Part shown: positions 1 through 5,879 of the stretch, piece after piece
How the letters are laid out: each line of letters begins with the position of its first letter
Numbering within the stretch: position 1 is the stretch's first letter
Origin: an uncultured Candidatus Saccharibacteria bacterium
GTDB lineage: Bacteria > Patescibacteriota > Saccharimonadia > Saccharimonadales > Saccharimonadaceae
Direction: 5' to 3'
Assembly: GCA_947253945.1 (NCBI GenBank)
Contig: CAMYAY010000011.1
Coordinates: 1 to 9,979, forward strand
Length of the DNA stretch: 9,979 nucleotides
The notes under the pieces: model-generated
Told to the model about the DNA's origin: nothing
Database searches by the model: none
Seen by the model: only the letters and a program-made list of their open reading frames with translations
Position numbers and translations under genes: made by a program

Positions 1-46
1 CACACCGGCTCAGTCGTCGGCAGCGTCAGATGTGTATAAGAGACAG
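1..46 (+). other. Library adapter (Nextera/Tn5), not native DNA
   Basis: Positions 14-27 are the Nextera read-1 tail and 28-46 the 19-bp Tn5 mosaic end (AGATGTGTATAAGAGACAG). Positions 1-13 are an extra tag. The whole block recurs inverted at 9934-9979. This is sequence introduced during library preparation and should be trimmed. Confidence 0.98.
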
Positions 47-110
47 GTTGAGTCTTTAACAAAGTTATTAACACAACTTGCCGTCAATCCTTACATAACA
101 TGTTGTCGAA

Positions 111-134
111 TTCTAATTATTTACATAATTAGAA
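111..134. repeat. AT-rich perfect hairpin
   Basis: A perfect 10-bp inverted repeat: TTCTAATTAT, loop TTAC, ATAATTAGAA. Neither side carries a long T tract, so it is not a classical terminator. It lies downstream, on the minus strand, of the candidate RNA at 178-315 and could help end or protect that transcript. The role is inferred. Confidence 0.5.
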
Positions 135-177
135 CATCATCATCATATTTCTTACGATTGAATATAAATTGTTAAAT

Positions 178-315
178 TGCAGTGCGTTACAGGACGAATC
201 AGCACGAGGTGCTAACTTATCTCGCCTAGAACACACATTAGAACCCTGCTCTGACTGCACAAATAATTATTTGGTCATCATTTGCGCTAGAGAAGACCTC
301 CATCTGCGTTCTAGC
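178..315 (-). ncRNA. Possible structured small RNA (unidentified)
   Basis: A good promoter (322-350) predicts a start at about 315. The transcript would begin exactly with a hairpin, GCTAGA pairing TCTAGC (310-315 with 286-291). Further nested helices follow: 254-259 with 178-183 (TGCAGT/ACTGCA), 245-248 with 190-193, and an AGCAC/GTGCT hairpin at 201-213. No reading frame beyond about 21 codons fits this promoter, and no known RNA family (SRP, 6S, tmRNA, RNase P) is recognisable to me. The 3' end is not defined. Promoter and helices are visible in the sequence; the existence of an RNA gene is inference. Confidence 0.3.
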
Positions 316-321
316 TATTTA

Positions 322-350
322 ATTGTAACAAACTTTTAAAATGTTTGCAA
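322..350 (-). promoter_or_regulatory. Minus-strand sigma70-type promoter (P2)
   Basis: The -35 box is TTGCAA (350-345), the spacer 17 bp, and the -10 box TACAAT (327-322). The A-rich block TAAAAAAGGTGTTG (361-348) overlaps the -35 box and is identical to the block at the second promoter at 582-610. It faces left, towards the structured stretch 178-315. Confidence 0.65.
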
Positions 351-426
351 CACCTTTTTTAATTAATTTTGGCGATTTTATTGGCCGCAATTAATTAACT
401 GTTAAACTGTGCGAAGATGGTAAAAG

Positions 427-549
427 TTACGGCTTTGGCGGTTCAGCCCACAGAACAATTATTGCTGAATTTAGACCGTCCGAAAACTGTAATTTTTTAC
501 TGATGGCGCCTAGCGAACCCGCTCGGCGTACCCTCGCAGCTTTTGTCAT
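427..549 (-). CDS. Doubtful 40-aa ORF behind promoter P1
   Basis: An ATG at 549 opens 40 codons (begins MTKAARVRRAGS, ends LWAEPPKP) and stops at 427. The start lies about 26 nt after the predicted start of the strong promoter at 582-610. Against it, the upstream GCGGGAA is a poor ribosome site, the ORF has no recognisable domain, and a 9-bp hairpin with one mismatch (507-528, loop GGTT on the minus strand) sits within it. It could equally be an untranslated RNA or a gene remnant. Confidence 0.22.
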   Translation of the reverse strand: MTKAARVRRAGSLGAISKKLQFSDGLNSAIIVLWAEPPKP

Positions 550-569
550 TGGTTCCCGCAGAACTTAAC

Positions 570-578
570 TAACTGTTA
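570..578. promoter_or_regulatory. TAACTGTTA palindrome at P1 start site
   Basis: The 9-bp palindrome TAACTGTTA covers the predicted transcription start (~575) of P1. A longer version, TTAACTGTTAA, lies at 395-405 between P1 and P2. The placement suggests an operator, but two AT-rich sites are weak evidence. Confidence 0.3.
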
Positions 579-581
579 AAT

Positions 582-610
582 ATCTTAGCAAACCCCGCCC
601 CGCCTGTCAA
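582..610 (-). promoter_or_regulatory. Strong minus-strand promoter (P1)
   Basis: A consensus -35 TTGACA (610-605), a 17-bp GC-rich spacer and an extended -10 TGCTAAGAT (590-582). The preceding TAAAAAAGGTGTTG (621-608) is identical to P2. This is the best consensus promoter in the window, yet no clear protein gene follows it, which fits a stable-RNA promoter or a gene lost or interrupted downstream. Confidence 0.75.
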
Positions 611-621
611 CACCTTTTTTA

Positions 622-815
622 GACTTTTTGTGAGAATTTGCGCGAATTTGTGGTGGTTGCTGTGCGGGTGCTGCAGGATACTTATATATAGGTAAAATGT
701 GGCAATGTCGGGCGGGCTAGCGGGCCCCGTCCGTAACGGTCAGGCTGGCTTGATGACAGTTGGGTATGGGGACACTTATATATATTATATGTGTGCGCGA
801 TACACCGCCGCTACA
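622..815. other. Non-coding region downstream of the 699-aa gene
   Basis: No supported gene. It holds two similar minus-strand motifs, TATATATAAGT followed by GTCC (about 773-790) or ATCC (about 676-692), and a GC-rich patch (708-735) with short inverted repeats. No hairpin with a T tract is visible, so the terminator of the 816-2915 gene is not identified. The first bases after that gene's stop (GCGGCGGTGTA on the minus strand) resemble the bases after the stop of its paralogue at 3623. Confidence 0.5.
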
Positions 816-2915
816 TTAATTCTGCGCCGTCGGCGCGAGTGCGACACGGAACGTAGCACCTCCAGCGGTACCTTCTCCATAATAAACATTATATACGCCC
901 GCATCGACGTACCGATAGGTCCCGCCCCGCATAAACCACGGATCTGACTCCATAATAAAGCTTCCACCCTGGCCGTTCCATTGAGAATAATTAGCATTAG
1001 TTTCGTAAAGAGCCTGACCGCCACAGGTCGCAAAAGTACATTGCTCAGGCTCAAAGAAAGTATAGCTATTAAAGTACGGCGAATATGCAGGATGACCGAA
1101 GTACTCATCGCTTGGAGTGCTTGAGCTGCCCGTATAACTAGCGGCCACGTACTCCCATGCGCCACCGGACATATCATAGATGCCGGTTGGGTTGTTGGTT
1201 GTACTGGCGAGCTGACCAAGAGTGCCATTGTAGGCACGCTGTGGGTTATCTATACTGCAAGCTTGCTGAGTGCCAAGACTGCCAGCTTTAACACCCTTAT
1301 GATACGTCCACGAATAGCTGTCATCACTATAGTTGTCAACGTCCCCATCTTCCCATGGACCGCAGCCAGTAGCGCCATAGCTATCATTATGGACTGTGCC
1401 ATTGGCATTTATTTGAACACCATAATCACCAGCACCGTACTCACTGGCGCTTAAGTAAGTAGCAGCACCCCAATCATTATTGTTGACCATGCGAGAACTA
1501 AACTTAGAAAGGTGATGGCTGTTTTGAGCCGGAATAACATAGTCAGTCTTCCCGCCCACATTGCTGCTATCTACTACGCCGAAAGTTTTAGCAGCCGTAT
1601 ACATACGACCGACACTATCCAACGCAGGGTCAAATACGTGAGCTTCGTTTGGCAGGACAGTTAGATGAGCGATGCTCCCAGTGGTCTCAAACTTGGCAAA
1701 CCAGATGCCGTTGAGTTCCTTTTTACCAAAAGTGAAGGCGGGATGAGTGGCCCAAGTGCCAGCATTGCTTGGCCGGCCCTTGATGTAACTACGGTCGAGG
1801 TCACACTCGGTGCGGTAGTCTTTATCCTTCTCTGGACAAGCAGCTGGTCGACGCTTTGGGGTGGACGCTTTTTCAAAGCTAATCAAGAAATTTTGACTCT
1901 CAACCGACCGGTCAGTAGTTTCACGCCGCATCACCTCATATGCATAGCGTGGTATGTACACCCAGAAGCCGAGAATGTCGGCTTGCTCTACTACCTTAGT
2001 CTGATTCTTATACTTACTTGGGTCTTTCACAGTTATGGCATTGGCCCATTGCTTCTGGTTATAGTTATACCAGTTGCCTTGATTAGAACTGTCTTCTGGG
2101 TTTGCAAGGCTGGTCCACTGAGCATTGGTGGTGCTTCCGGTGTACTTCACTGGTATCATATTCGGGTCAAGGTCAACTTGGCAGTCGTTCTGCGGGTCAC
2201 CCGATTTGCAGGTGGTTGGGTCAACGGTTGGCGCCGGTTTCGGCCTAGTAGTAGCAGTATACGTAATGGAAGCAGAATAGCTGCCACTAGCGAGCTTCGA
2301 CGGGTCGATATTAGCAACAAAGACAACGTCCTTTGCACAATTGGAATGGTTAGCGCTACAACCTTTCTGCTCCGCCGCAGTAACACCCAATAATGTCCTT
2401 TCGCCATCCTTGGCAGTTGGTACATGCCCATATACAGGTCTTACCGTAATATTATGGTGCCAATCGTACATATAATACCCCCAAGAATTGGCCGGTATGC
2501 CCTCAATGCCTCTATATCCACTGTCGTTTTGCATATTAGAAATTCGGTGGCCGGGGTCGACGGTGTTAACTAGATCGCCATTGCCATCAGCTTTCATAGT
2601 TAAATCAAATCCATACGGCTTACCCGTCTTAACCGCAACATTTGTGGTGGCTTTATAAAAGTTACCTTGCTGAGTAAGTTGCGCCGCTGGGTTAACAGTG
2701 ATACTGACAGTGTTATCGTCGGTGGCATGGACTGGCGTAGTGAGGACGAACGGCGCAACCGCCAGCGCGAATAAGCCAAACACTGCCCCGCGGGCGAGAA
2801 TCTCTAATGTGGGTGCGCCGAACGCGCGCCCCATTCTGGCGGTATAGTGGTTAGCCATGTAAGTAAGACTACTTAATTGGCTCTGCTTTTGGCGACTACT
2901 GTTTTTGCTCTCCAT
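816..2915 (-). CDS. Secreted protein with FGE/C-type-lectin-like C-terminal domain (paralogue 1)
   Basis: A 699-aa exported protein of unknown target. The start is ATG 2915, because GAGGAG lies 9 nt upstream; an upstream in-frame ATG at 2996 falls in the promoter. An unusually long N-region precedes a signal peptide (hydrophobic about 43-59, likely cleavage after PVHA, residue 64). Residues 65-225 form a beta-rich module with a C-x6-C pair (186-193), shared with the proteins at 3623 and 6365. About 255-430 is a module with WVYIPRYAYEV and THPAFTFG..ELNGIWFAKFE. The C-terminus (about 475-699) resembles the formylglycine-generating-enzyme/C-type-lectin fold: WGAATYL, GIYDMSGGAWEY (578-589), W-F-M-RGG (660-665), FRVALAP (689-695). 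No cysteine follows RGG, where the catalytic FGE cysteines would lie, so a binding role is likelier. Residues 667-688 diverge strongly from the paralogue. It has its own promoter. No sorting signal or C-terminal anchor is seen. Confidence 0.88.
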   Translation of the reverse strand: MESKNSSRQKQSQLSSLTYMANHYTARMGRAFGAPTLEILARGAVFGLFALAVAPFVLTTPVHATDDNTVSITVNPAAQLTQQGNFYKATTNVAVKTGKPYGFDLTMKADGNGDLVNTVDPGHRISNMQNDSGYRGIEGIPANSWGYYMYDWHHNITVRPVYGHVPTAKDGERTLLGVTAAEQKGCSANHSNCAKDVVFVANIDPSKLASGSYSASITYTATTRPKPAPTVDPTTCKSGDPQNDCQVDLDPNMIPVKYTGSTTNAQWTSLANPEDSSNQGNWYNYNQKQWANAITVKDPSKYKNQTKVVEQADILGFWVYIPRYAYEVMRRETTDRSVESQNFLISFEKASTPKRRPAACPEKDKDYRTECDLDRSYIKGRPSNAGTWATHPAFTFGKKELNGIWFAKFETTGSIAHLTVLPNEAHVFDPALDSVGRMYTAAKTFGVVDSSNVGGKTDYVIPAQNSHHLSKFSSRMVNNNDWGAATYLSASEYGAGDYGVQINANGTVHNDSYGATGCGPWEDGDVDNYSDDSYSWTYHKGVKAGSLGTQQACSIDNPQRAYNGTLGQLASTTNNPTGIYDMSGGAWEYVAASYTGSSSTPSDEYFGHPAYSPYFNSYTFFEPEQCTFATCGGQALYETNANYSQWNGQGGSFIMESDPWFMRGGTYRYVDAGVYNVYYGEGTAGGATFRVALAPTAQN

Positions 2916-2924
2916 TTGGTTGTT

Positions 2925-2930
2925 CTCCTC
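2925..2930 (-). promoter_or_regulatory. Shine-Dalgarno deciding the 2915 start
   Basis: GAGGAG with a 9-nt spacer to ATG 2915. The longer reading frame from 2996 would start inside the promoter and has no such site, so the shorter start is preferred. Confidence 0.85.
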
Positions 2931-2967
2931 TTTGCTTTTATCTCTGCCACCACGGCTAGATACTTGA

Positions 2968-2996
2968 ATTATAGCATAGGCGCAATAATTCACCAA
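2968..2996 (-). promoter_or_regulatory. Promoter of the 699-aa gene
   Basis: An extended -10 TGCTATAAT (2976-2968) with TTGGTG (2996-2991) as -35 at 17 bp. The 40 bp at 2943-2982 (from before the -10 through the early leader) match 5638-5677 of the paralogue with a single mismatch at 2967. The two genes therefore share promoter core and leader. Confidence 0.8.
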
Positions 2997-3024
2997 ATTT
3001 TTCTCGCTACCATGCTAAATGAAA

Positions 3025-3048
3025 AGTGCAGCAGATGACTGCTGCACT
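3025..3048 (-). terminator. Terminator of the 107-aa gene
   Basis: A perfect 10-bp stem AGTGCAGCAG/CTGCTGCACT with a 4-nt loop, followed on the minus strand by TTTTCATTT. It lies about 57 nt after the stop at 3105 and just before the next promoter, so it insulates the two genes. The T tract is short. Confidence 0.65.
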
Positions 3049-3104
3049 GGGAGTTGAATTATGGGCATTTGTGCCGCAGATTGGTTGAGACTATGAGCCA
3101 CACT

Positions 3105-3428
3105 TCACTTCAGCAAGTGCCGCACGCGGCCAAATTGCTTCAGTTGCGGCTTGCCATCCTCGTCATACTCGCGGCTATAGTGGTAAAGGTCGACTTTGAT
3201 GTGCGACGGCTGGTCGCCCGCGCGCCAGATGTGGTAGCGCAGCACTATATTGCCGTGCCGTTTGTCGCGGTCGAGATATTCGACCCACGTATCGTCCCGT
3301 CTGGCGCGCTCCAGCAAGCAGTTCGCGCCGTACCAGATGTCACTCTCGCTGACCGGATACCGCAGGTAGAACTCCGGCGACGTGTGCAGCCCAAAATCCA
3401 GCTCATCCATATAACCAATGTTCAACAT
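3105..3428 (-). CDS. Uncharacterised 107-aa protein
   Basis: I do not recognise this family. The protein (starts MLNIGYMDELDF, ends RVRHLLK) is cytoplasmic in appearance: no signal peptide, no membrane segment, one cysteine (Cys37), many charged and aromatic residues (WYGANCLLERARRDD at 32-46, RYHIWRAGD 64-72, DLYHYSREYDEDG 80-92). The ATG at 3428 has GGAGG only 4 nt upstream, tight but plausible; the internal Met7 has no ribosome site. The gene sits alone between the two large paralogues with its own extended -10 promoter and terminator. Its codons look more GC-rich than the neighbours, which with its position could mean insertion between duplicated genes. Function unknown. Confidence 0.72.
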   Translation of the reverse strand: MLNIGYMDELDFGLHTSPEFYLRYPVSESDIWYGANCLLERARRDDTWVEYLDRDKRHGNIVLRYHIWRAGDQPSHIKVDLYHYSREYDEDGKPQLKQFGRVRHLLK

Positions 3429-3466
3429 TATCCCTCCAAGGTACTTGACCGTTGGGCGTCACCCCC

Positions 3467-3483
3467 GCCCGCCTGCCGCGGGC
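3467..3483 (-). promoter_or_regulatory. GC-rich hairpin at the 5' end of the 107-aa mRNA
   Basis: GCCCGC, loop of 5, GCGGGC: a perfect 6-bp GC stem beginning at the predicted transcription start (~3483). A 5'-terminal hairpin of this kind can stabilise an mRNA; that role is inferred. Confidence 0.45.
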
Positions 3484-3489
3484 CTAATT

Positions 3490-3498
3490 ATTATAGCA
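3490..3498 (-). promoter_or_regulatory. Extended -10 promoter of the 107-aa gene
   Basis: TGCTATAAT, identical to the extended -10 of both large paralogues. No recognisable -35 lies 16-18 bp upstream; instead the motif GTGGGCGCGGACTTACG (3511-3528 region) occupies that side. Confidence 0.65.
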
Positions 3499-3510
3499 GA
3501 TGAGAGAAAT

Positions 3511-3528
3511 GTGGGCGCGGACTTACGC
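3511..3528. repeat. Partial copy of the array hairpin repeat
   Basis: GTGGGCGCGGACTTACG matches the arm and loop of the hairpins at 5846-5878 and 6055-6087 with one mismatch (A for G). The complementary half (CCGC...GCCCACC) is missing. It lies directly upstream of the 107-aa promoter. Confidence 0.55.
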
Positions 3529-3598
3529 ATGGGATGAGGGGTAGCTACGGAGGGTACCGATTTCGCCTCTGCTCCTCTTATTGTCTGAAGCCAGAACA

Positions 3599-3618
3599 GC
3601 GGCGGTGTACACCACCGC
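3599..3618. repeat. 20-bp near-perfect palindrome after the 661-aa gene
   Basis: GCGGCGGTGTACACCACCGC, ending 4 bp from the stop codon of the 3623-5608 gene. On the minus strand it forms an 8-bp stem with one G-T pair and a GTAC loop. There is no T tract, so it is not a standard terminator. Half of it (GCGG.GGTGTA) is conserved after the stop of the paralogue at 816. Confidence 0.6.
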
Positions 3619-3622
3619 AGAT

Positions 3623-5608
3623 TTAGTCTTGCAGGGGCGCGAGCGCGACGCGGAACGCGTAGTTGCCGCTGGCGAGGCCACGGCCGGAGCCGGCATAGAA
3701 CAACCCAGCACCCGAGCCATTGACGTAGTAGCCACCCCGCCCAAACCACGGGCCCGAAGACTCTACGAAATACATCCAATTACCATTCCATTGTTCTGTA
3801 GTGTTATTGTTACCATTATTAGTTTCATAAAGGGCTTGACCACCACAAGTAGTAAAAGTACAACCATTTGGCGCACCGAAGTTATAGGTGTTGACATATG
3901 GCGGATGAGCTGCATTAGAACCAAAGTATTCGTTGGTTGCTGAGTTACTTAGATCACTAGTGTAGCTGGAAGCGGTATATTCATAGCCACCACCTGACAT
4001 ATCGTAGATGCCGGTTGGGTTGTTGGTAGTGCTGGCAAGTTGGCCAAGGGTGCCGTTGTAGGCGCGTTGTGGGTTACTTGAGCTACAGGCGGATTGAGTA
4101 CCAAGAGTGCCACCATCGCTATAAGTGCCGGTATTACCATTAGACGATGGGCCACAGCCGGTAGTTCCATAAGTATAGCCATTGCCATTATTGCGGTCCT
4201 GATATTGGCTATTTATTTGAACACCATTATAACCGGCACCGTATTTACTGGCAGATAGATAGGTGGCAGCACCCCAGTCGTTATTGTTGGCCATATGGGA
4301 GCTGAGTTTAGCGAGGTGATGATTATTTTGGGTGGTAGTGAAGCCACCACCGCCAACATTTTGTGGGTCGTTAACGCCAAGAGTCTTAGAGAGTGAGTAG
4401 AAGTTGCCCACTTTATAGTCCATACCACTGTAGTAGCCGGAGATATGCGCTTCGTTTGGTAAGACGGTTGGCTGGCTAGTGGTGCCAGTGGTTTCGAACT
4501 TGGCAAACCAGATGCCGTTGAGCTCTTTGGTGCCGAAAGTGAAAGCTGGGTGGGTGGCCCAAGTGCCTTGGTTGCTTGGTTGGCCTTTAATGTAACTACG
4601 GTCAAGGCCACACTGAGTACGGTAGTCTTTACCAGTGATGCTGCAGGCGGCTGGATGACGCTTGGCATCCGTCTTCTTTTCAAAGTGAATTAGGAAGTTT
4701 TGGGCTGAGACTGGTTTATCCGTACCATCACGGCGCATTACTTCATAGGCATAACGTGGAATGTAGACCCAGTAGCCAAGGATGTCCGATTGGTCTACTA
4801 CCTTAGTCTGATTCTTGTATTTACTTGGGTCCTTAACCGTGACGGCGTTAGCCCACTGCTTGTTATTGTAGTTATACCAGTTACCTTGGTTGGAGCTATC
4901 CTCTGGCTTGGCTAGGCTAGTCCACTGAGAGTTGGTGGTGGTGCCGGTGTATTTAACTGGTATCATGTTGGCATCTAGATCAACTTGGCAATCGTTATGC
5001 GGGTCACCGGATTTACAGGTGGTTGGGTCGACAGTCGGGGCTGGTTTTGGCTTGGCGGTGGCAGTATACGTAATGGCCGTACTATAGCTACCACTGGCAA
5101 GCTTTGCTGGGTCGACGTTGGCGGCAAAGGTCACCTGCTTGGTGCAGTTGGCTGGGTTGGTACAACCCGCCGGCTTGGCTTTGGTGACGTCGGCCACCAC
5201 GGCTGGCGTGGCTTGGGTTCCGGCTGGGACGGCACTAAAAGTAGAAGCAGACTTATTTAGAGAATAGCCCCACTGGTTGGCATTCAATGCAACTGGTGTA
5301 GAGCTTGGCGTGGCGGAGATTTTGTGGGTAGAATCTTTACTATTTACGAGGTCGGCAGTATCGGCTTGCATAGTGAGATTGAAGCCGTAGGGCTTGCCGG
5401 TTTTGACGGTAACGTTTGTGGTGGCTTTATAGAGATTGCCTGTAGGCTGCAGTGCGGCGTTCTGGTCAACCGCGATGCTGATGGTGTTATCGTCGGCAGC
5501 GTGAGCTGGTGTAGCTAGTACTAATGGGGTTACTGCAAGTAAAAATAAAGGCCAAAAAATTACCCCCCCCCACAGGGTTTTCATGTTAGACTGTTTATAT
5601 TGTCTCAT
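3623..5608 (-). CDS. Secreted protein with FGE/C-type-lectin-like C-terminal domain (paralogue 2, possibly phase-variable)
   Basis: A 661-aa exported paralogue of the 816-2915 product. ATG 5608 follows GAGGAG at 8 nt. Signal peptide with hydrophobic core about 14-32, cleavage likely after TPAHA (37). The beta-rich module spans 38-190 with Cys149-x5-Cys155 and FAANVDPAKLASGSYSTAITYT (161-182). About 215-390 is the WVYIPRYAYEVMRR (280-293) and HPAFTFGTKELNGIWFAKFE module, almost identical to the paralogue. About 440-661 is the lectin/FGE-like domain: WGAATYL (445-451), GIYDMSGGGYEY (533-544), PWFGRGG (620-626), FRVALAP (652-658). No cysteine follows RGG, so FGE catalysis is unlikely. Codons 627-651 are GC-rich and rich in NNC codons, unlike the AT-richer codons before them. 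Codons 13-16 contain a run of nine G, suggesting ON/OFF slippage. It has its own promoter; no cell-wall anchor is seen. Confidence 0.88.
   Translation of the reverse strand: MRQYKQSNMKTLWGGVIFWPLFLLAVTPLVLATPAHAADDNTISIAVDQNAALQPTGNLYKATTNVTVKTGKPYGFNLTMQADTADLVNSKDSTHKISATPSSTPVALNANQWGYSLNKSASTFSAVPAGTQATPAVVADVTKAKPAGCTNPANCTKQVTFAANVDPAKLASGSYSTAITYTATAKPKPAPTVDPTTCKSGDPHNDCQVDLDANMIPVKYTGTTTNSQWTSLAKPEDSSNQGNWYNYNNKQWANAVTVKDPSKYKNQTKVVDQSDILGYWVYIPRYAYEVMRRDGTDKPVSAQNFLIHFEKKTDAKRHPAACSITGKDYRTQCGLDRSYIKGQPSNQGTWATHPAFTFGTKELNGIWFAKFETTGTTSQPTVLPNEAHISGYYSGMDYKVGNFYSLSKTLGVNDPQNVGGGGFTTTQNNHHLAKLSSHMANNNDWGAATYLSASKYGAGYNGVQINSQYQDRNNGNGYTYGTTGCGPSSNGNTGTYSDGGTLGTQSACSSSNPQRAYNGTLGQLASTTNNPTGIYDMSGGGYEYTASSYTSDLSNSATNEYFGSNAAHPPYVNTYNFGAPNGCTFTTCGGQALYETNNGNNNTTEQWNGNWMYFVESSGPWFGRGGYYVNGSGAGLFYAGSGRGLASGNYAFRVALAPLQD
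5563..5571 (-). repeat. Poly-G (G9) tract in signal-peptide codons
   Basis: Nine consecutive G on the coding strand at codons Trp13-Gly-Gly-Val16. Loss of one G creates TAA directly after the tract; gain of one G runs into TAA about 25 codons later, near the signal-peptide cleavage site. The equivalent position in the paralogue has no such tract. Such runs near the start of surface-protein genes are typical of phase variation. A homopolymer length error is also possible. Confidence 0.7.
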
Positions 5609-5662
5609 TGTTTTTACTCCTCTGCTTATTTATTACATCTGCCACCACGGCTAGATACTTGC

Positions 5663-5690
5663 ATTATAGCATAGGCGAAATAAAACGCAA
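5663..5690 (-). promoter_or_regulatory. Promoter of the 661-aa gene
   Basis: Extended -10 TGCTATAAT (5671-5663) with TTGCGT (5690-5685) at 16 bp as a weak -35. The 40-bp block 5638-5677 is shared with the paralogue's promoter and leader. It starts directly after a terminator (5695-5714). Confidence 0.75.
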
Positions 5691-5694
5691 ACAA

Positions 5695-5714
5695 AAATGC
5701 CCCTCGGGGCATTT
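5695..5714 (-). terminator. Terminator hairpin before the 661-aa gene
   Basis: AAATGCCCC/GGGGCATTT stem followed on the minus strand by TTG-TTTG. It is the third of three related ATGCCCC-type terminators (others at 5812-5830 and 6020-6044) and would stop leftward transcription from the repeat array. Confidence 0.7.
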
Positions 5715-5766
5715 AATAATATTAATAAGTGCGACACTCTTACCGCTCTTGTCGCCTTCGTCACCG

Positions 5767-5795
5767 TATTGTATGTCACTACGTGCCATATAATG
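5767..5795. repeat. Palindrome IR1
   Basis: Degenerate left arm TATTGTATG and right arm CATATAATG around 11 bases. On the minus strand the left arm reads as TACAAT, on the plus strand the right arm as TATAAT, so promoter-like -10 boxes face both ways. Confidence 0.6.
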
Positions 5796-5807
5796 ACAAA
5801 ATATTTC

Positions 5808-5874
5808 AAAAATACCCCACTAGGGGGCATAATTCAAATAATATTGGTGGGCGCGGACTTGCGCCGCTCAAGCC
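5808..5874 (-). ncRNA. Candidate small RNA A
   Basis: A minus-strand TATAAT (5886-5881) in palindrome IR2 predicts a start near 5874. The ~66-nt product would contain most of the hairpin 5846-5878 (stem GCGG/CCGC, 7-nt loop CGCAAGT, 4-base bulge TTGA, stem GGGC/GCCC then ACCA) and end in a terminator hairpin with TTTT (5812-5830). No strong -35 is visible. Copy B (6018-6083) has the same plan, with stems unchanged and the bulge altered. An RNA is inferred from arrangement only. Confidence 0.35.
5812..5830 (-). terminator. Terminator hairpin in repeat A
   Basis: Minus strand: ATGCCCC, loop CTAGT, GGGGTAT (one G-T pair), then TTTTG. Related to the hairpins at 6020-6044 and 5695-5714. Confidence 0.6.
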
Positions 5875-5878
5875 CACC
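5846..5878. repeat. tRNA T-arm-like hairpin, copy A
   Basis: GGTGGGC/GCCCACC outer stem (7 bp) stacked on GCGG/CCGC (4 bp). On the minus strand the 7-nt loop is CGCAAGT and the bulge TTGA. The layout resembles a tRNA acceptor/T-arm minihelix ending in ACCA. Confidence 0.7.
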
Positions 5879-5879
5879 G

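Noticed and set aside
1..46. 46-bp terminal inverted repeats as ends of a transposon or linear plasmid
   Set aside because: They match the Nextera read-1 adapter and Tn5 mosaic end exactly; they are library sequence.
417..503. 28-codon plus-strand ORF beginning MVKVTALAV
   Set aside because: No promoter or ribosome site on the plus strand; antisense to the P1 transcript and too short to support.
47..815. Diversity-generating retroelement template or reverse transcriptase downstream of the paralogues
   Set aside because: No near-copy of either C-terminal coding segment and no reverse transcriptase frame can be seen here; the system, if any, lies outside the window.
1665..2393. 242-codon plus-strand open frame
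   Set aside because: Antisense to the most conserved part of the 699-aa gene, with no promoter, ribosome site or sensible protein composition; a shadow frame.
2916..2996. Upstream start adding 27 residues to the 699-aa protein
   Set aside because: The extra codons cover the promoter -10 and the Shine-Dalgarno of the 2915 start.
3599..3618. Palindrome as a rho-independent terminator of the 661-aa gene
   Set aside because: No T tract follows on either strand and the loop is minimal; kept only as a palindrome.
816..5608. Enzymatic formylglycine-generating (sulfatase-modifying) activity for the two paralogues
   Set aside because: The fold signatures DMSGG..EY and RGG are present, but the active-site cysteines expected just after RGG are absent in both.
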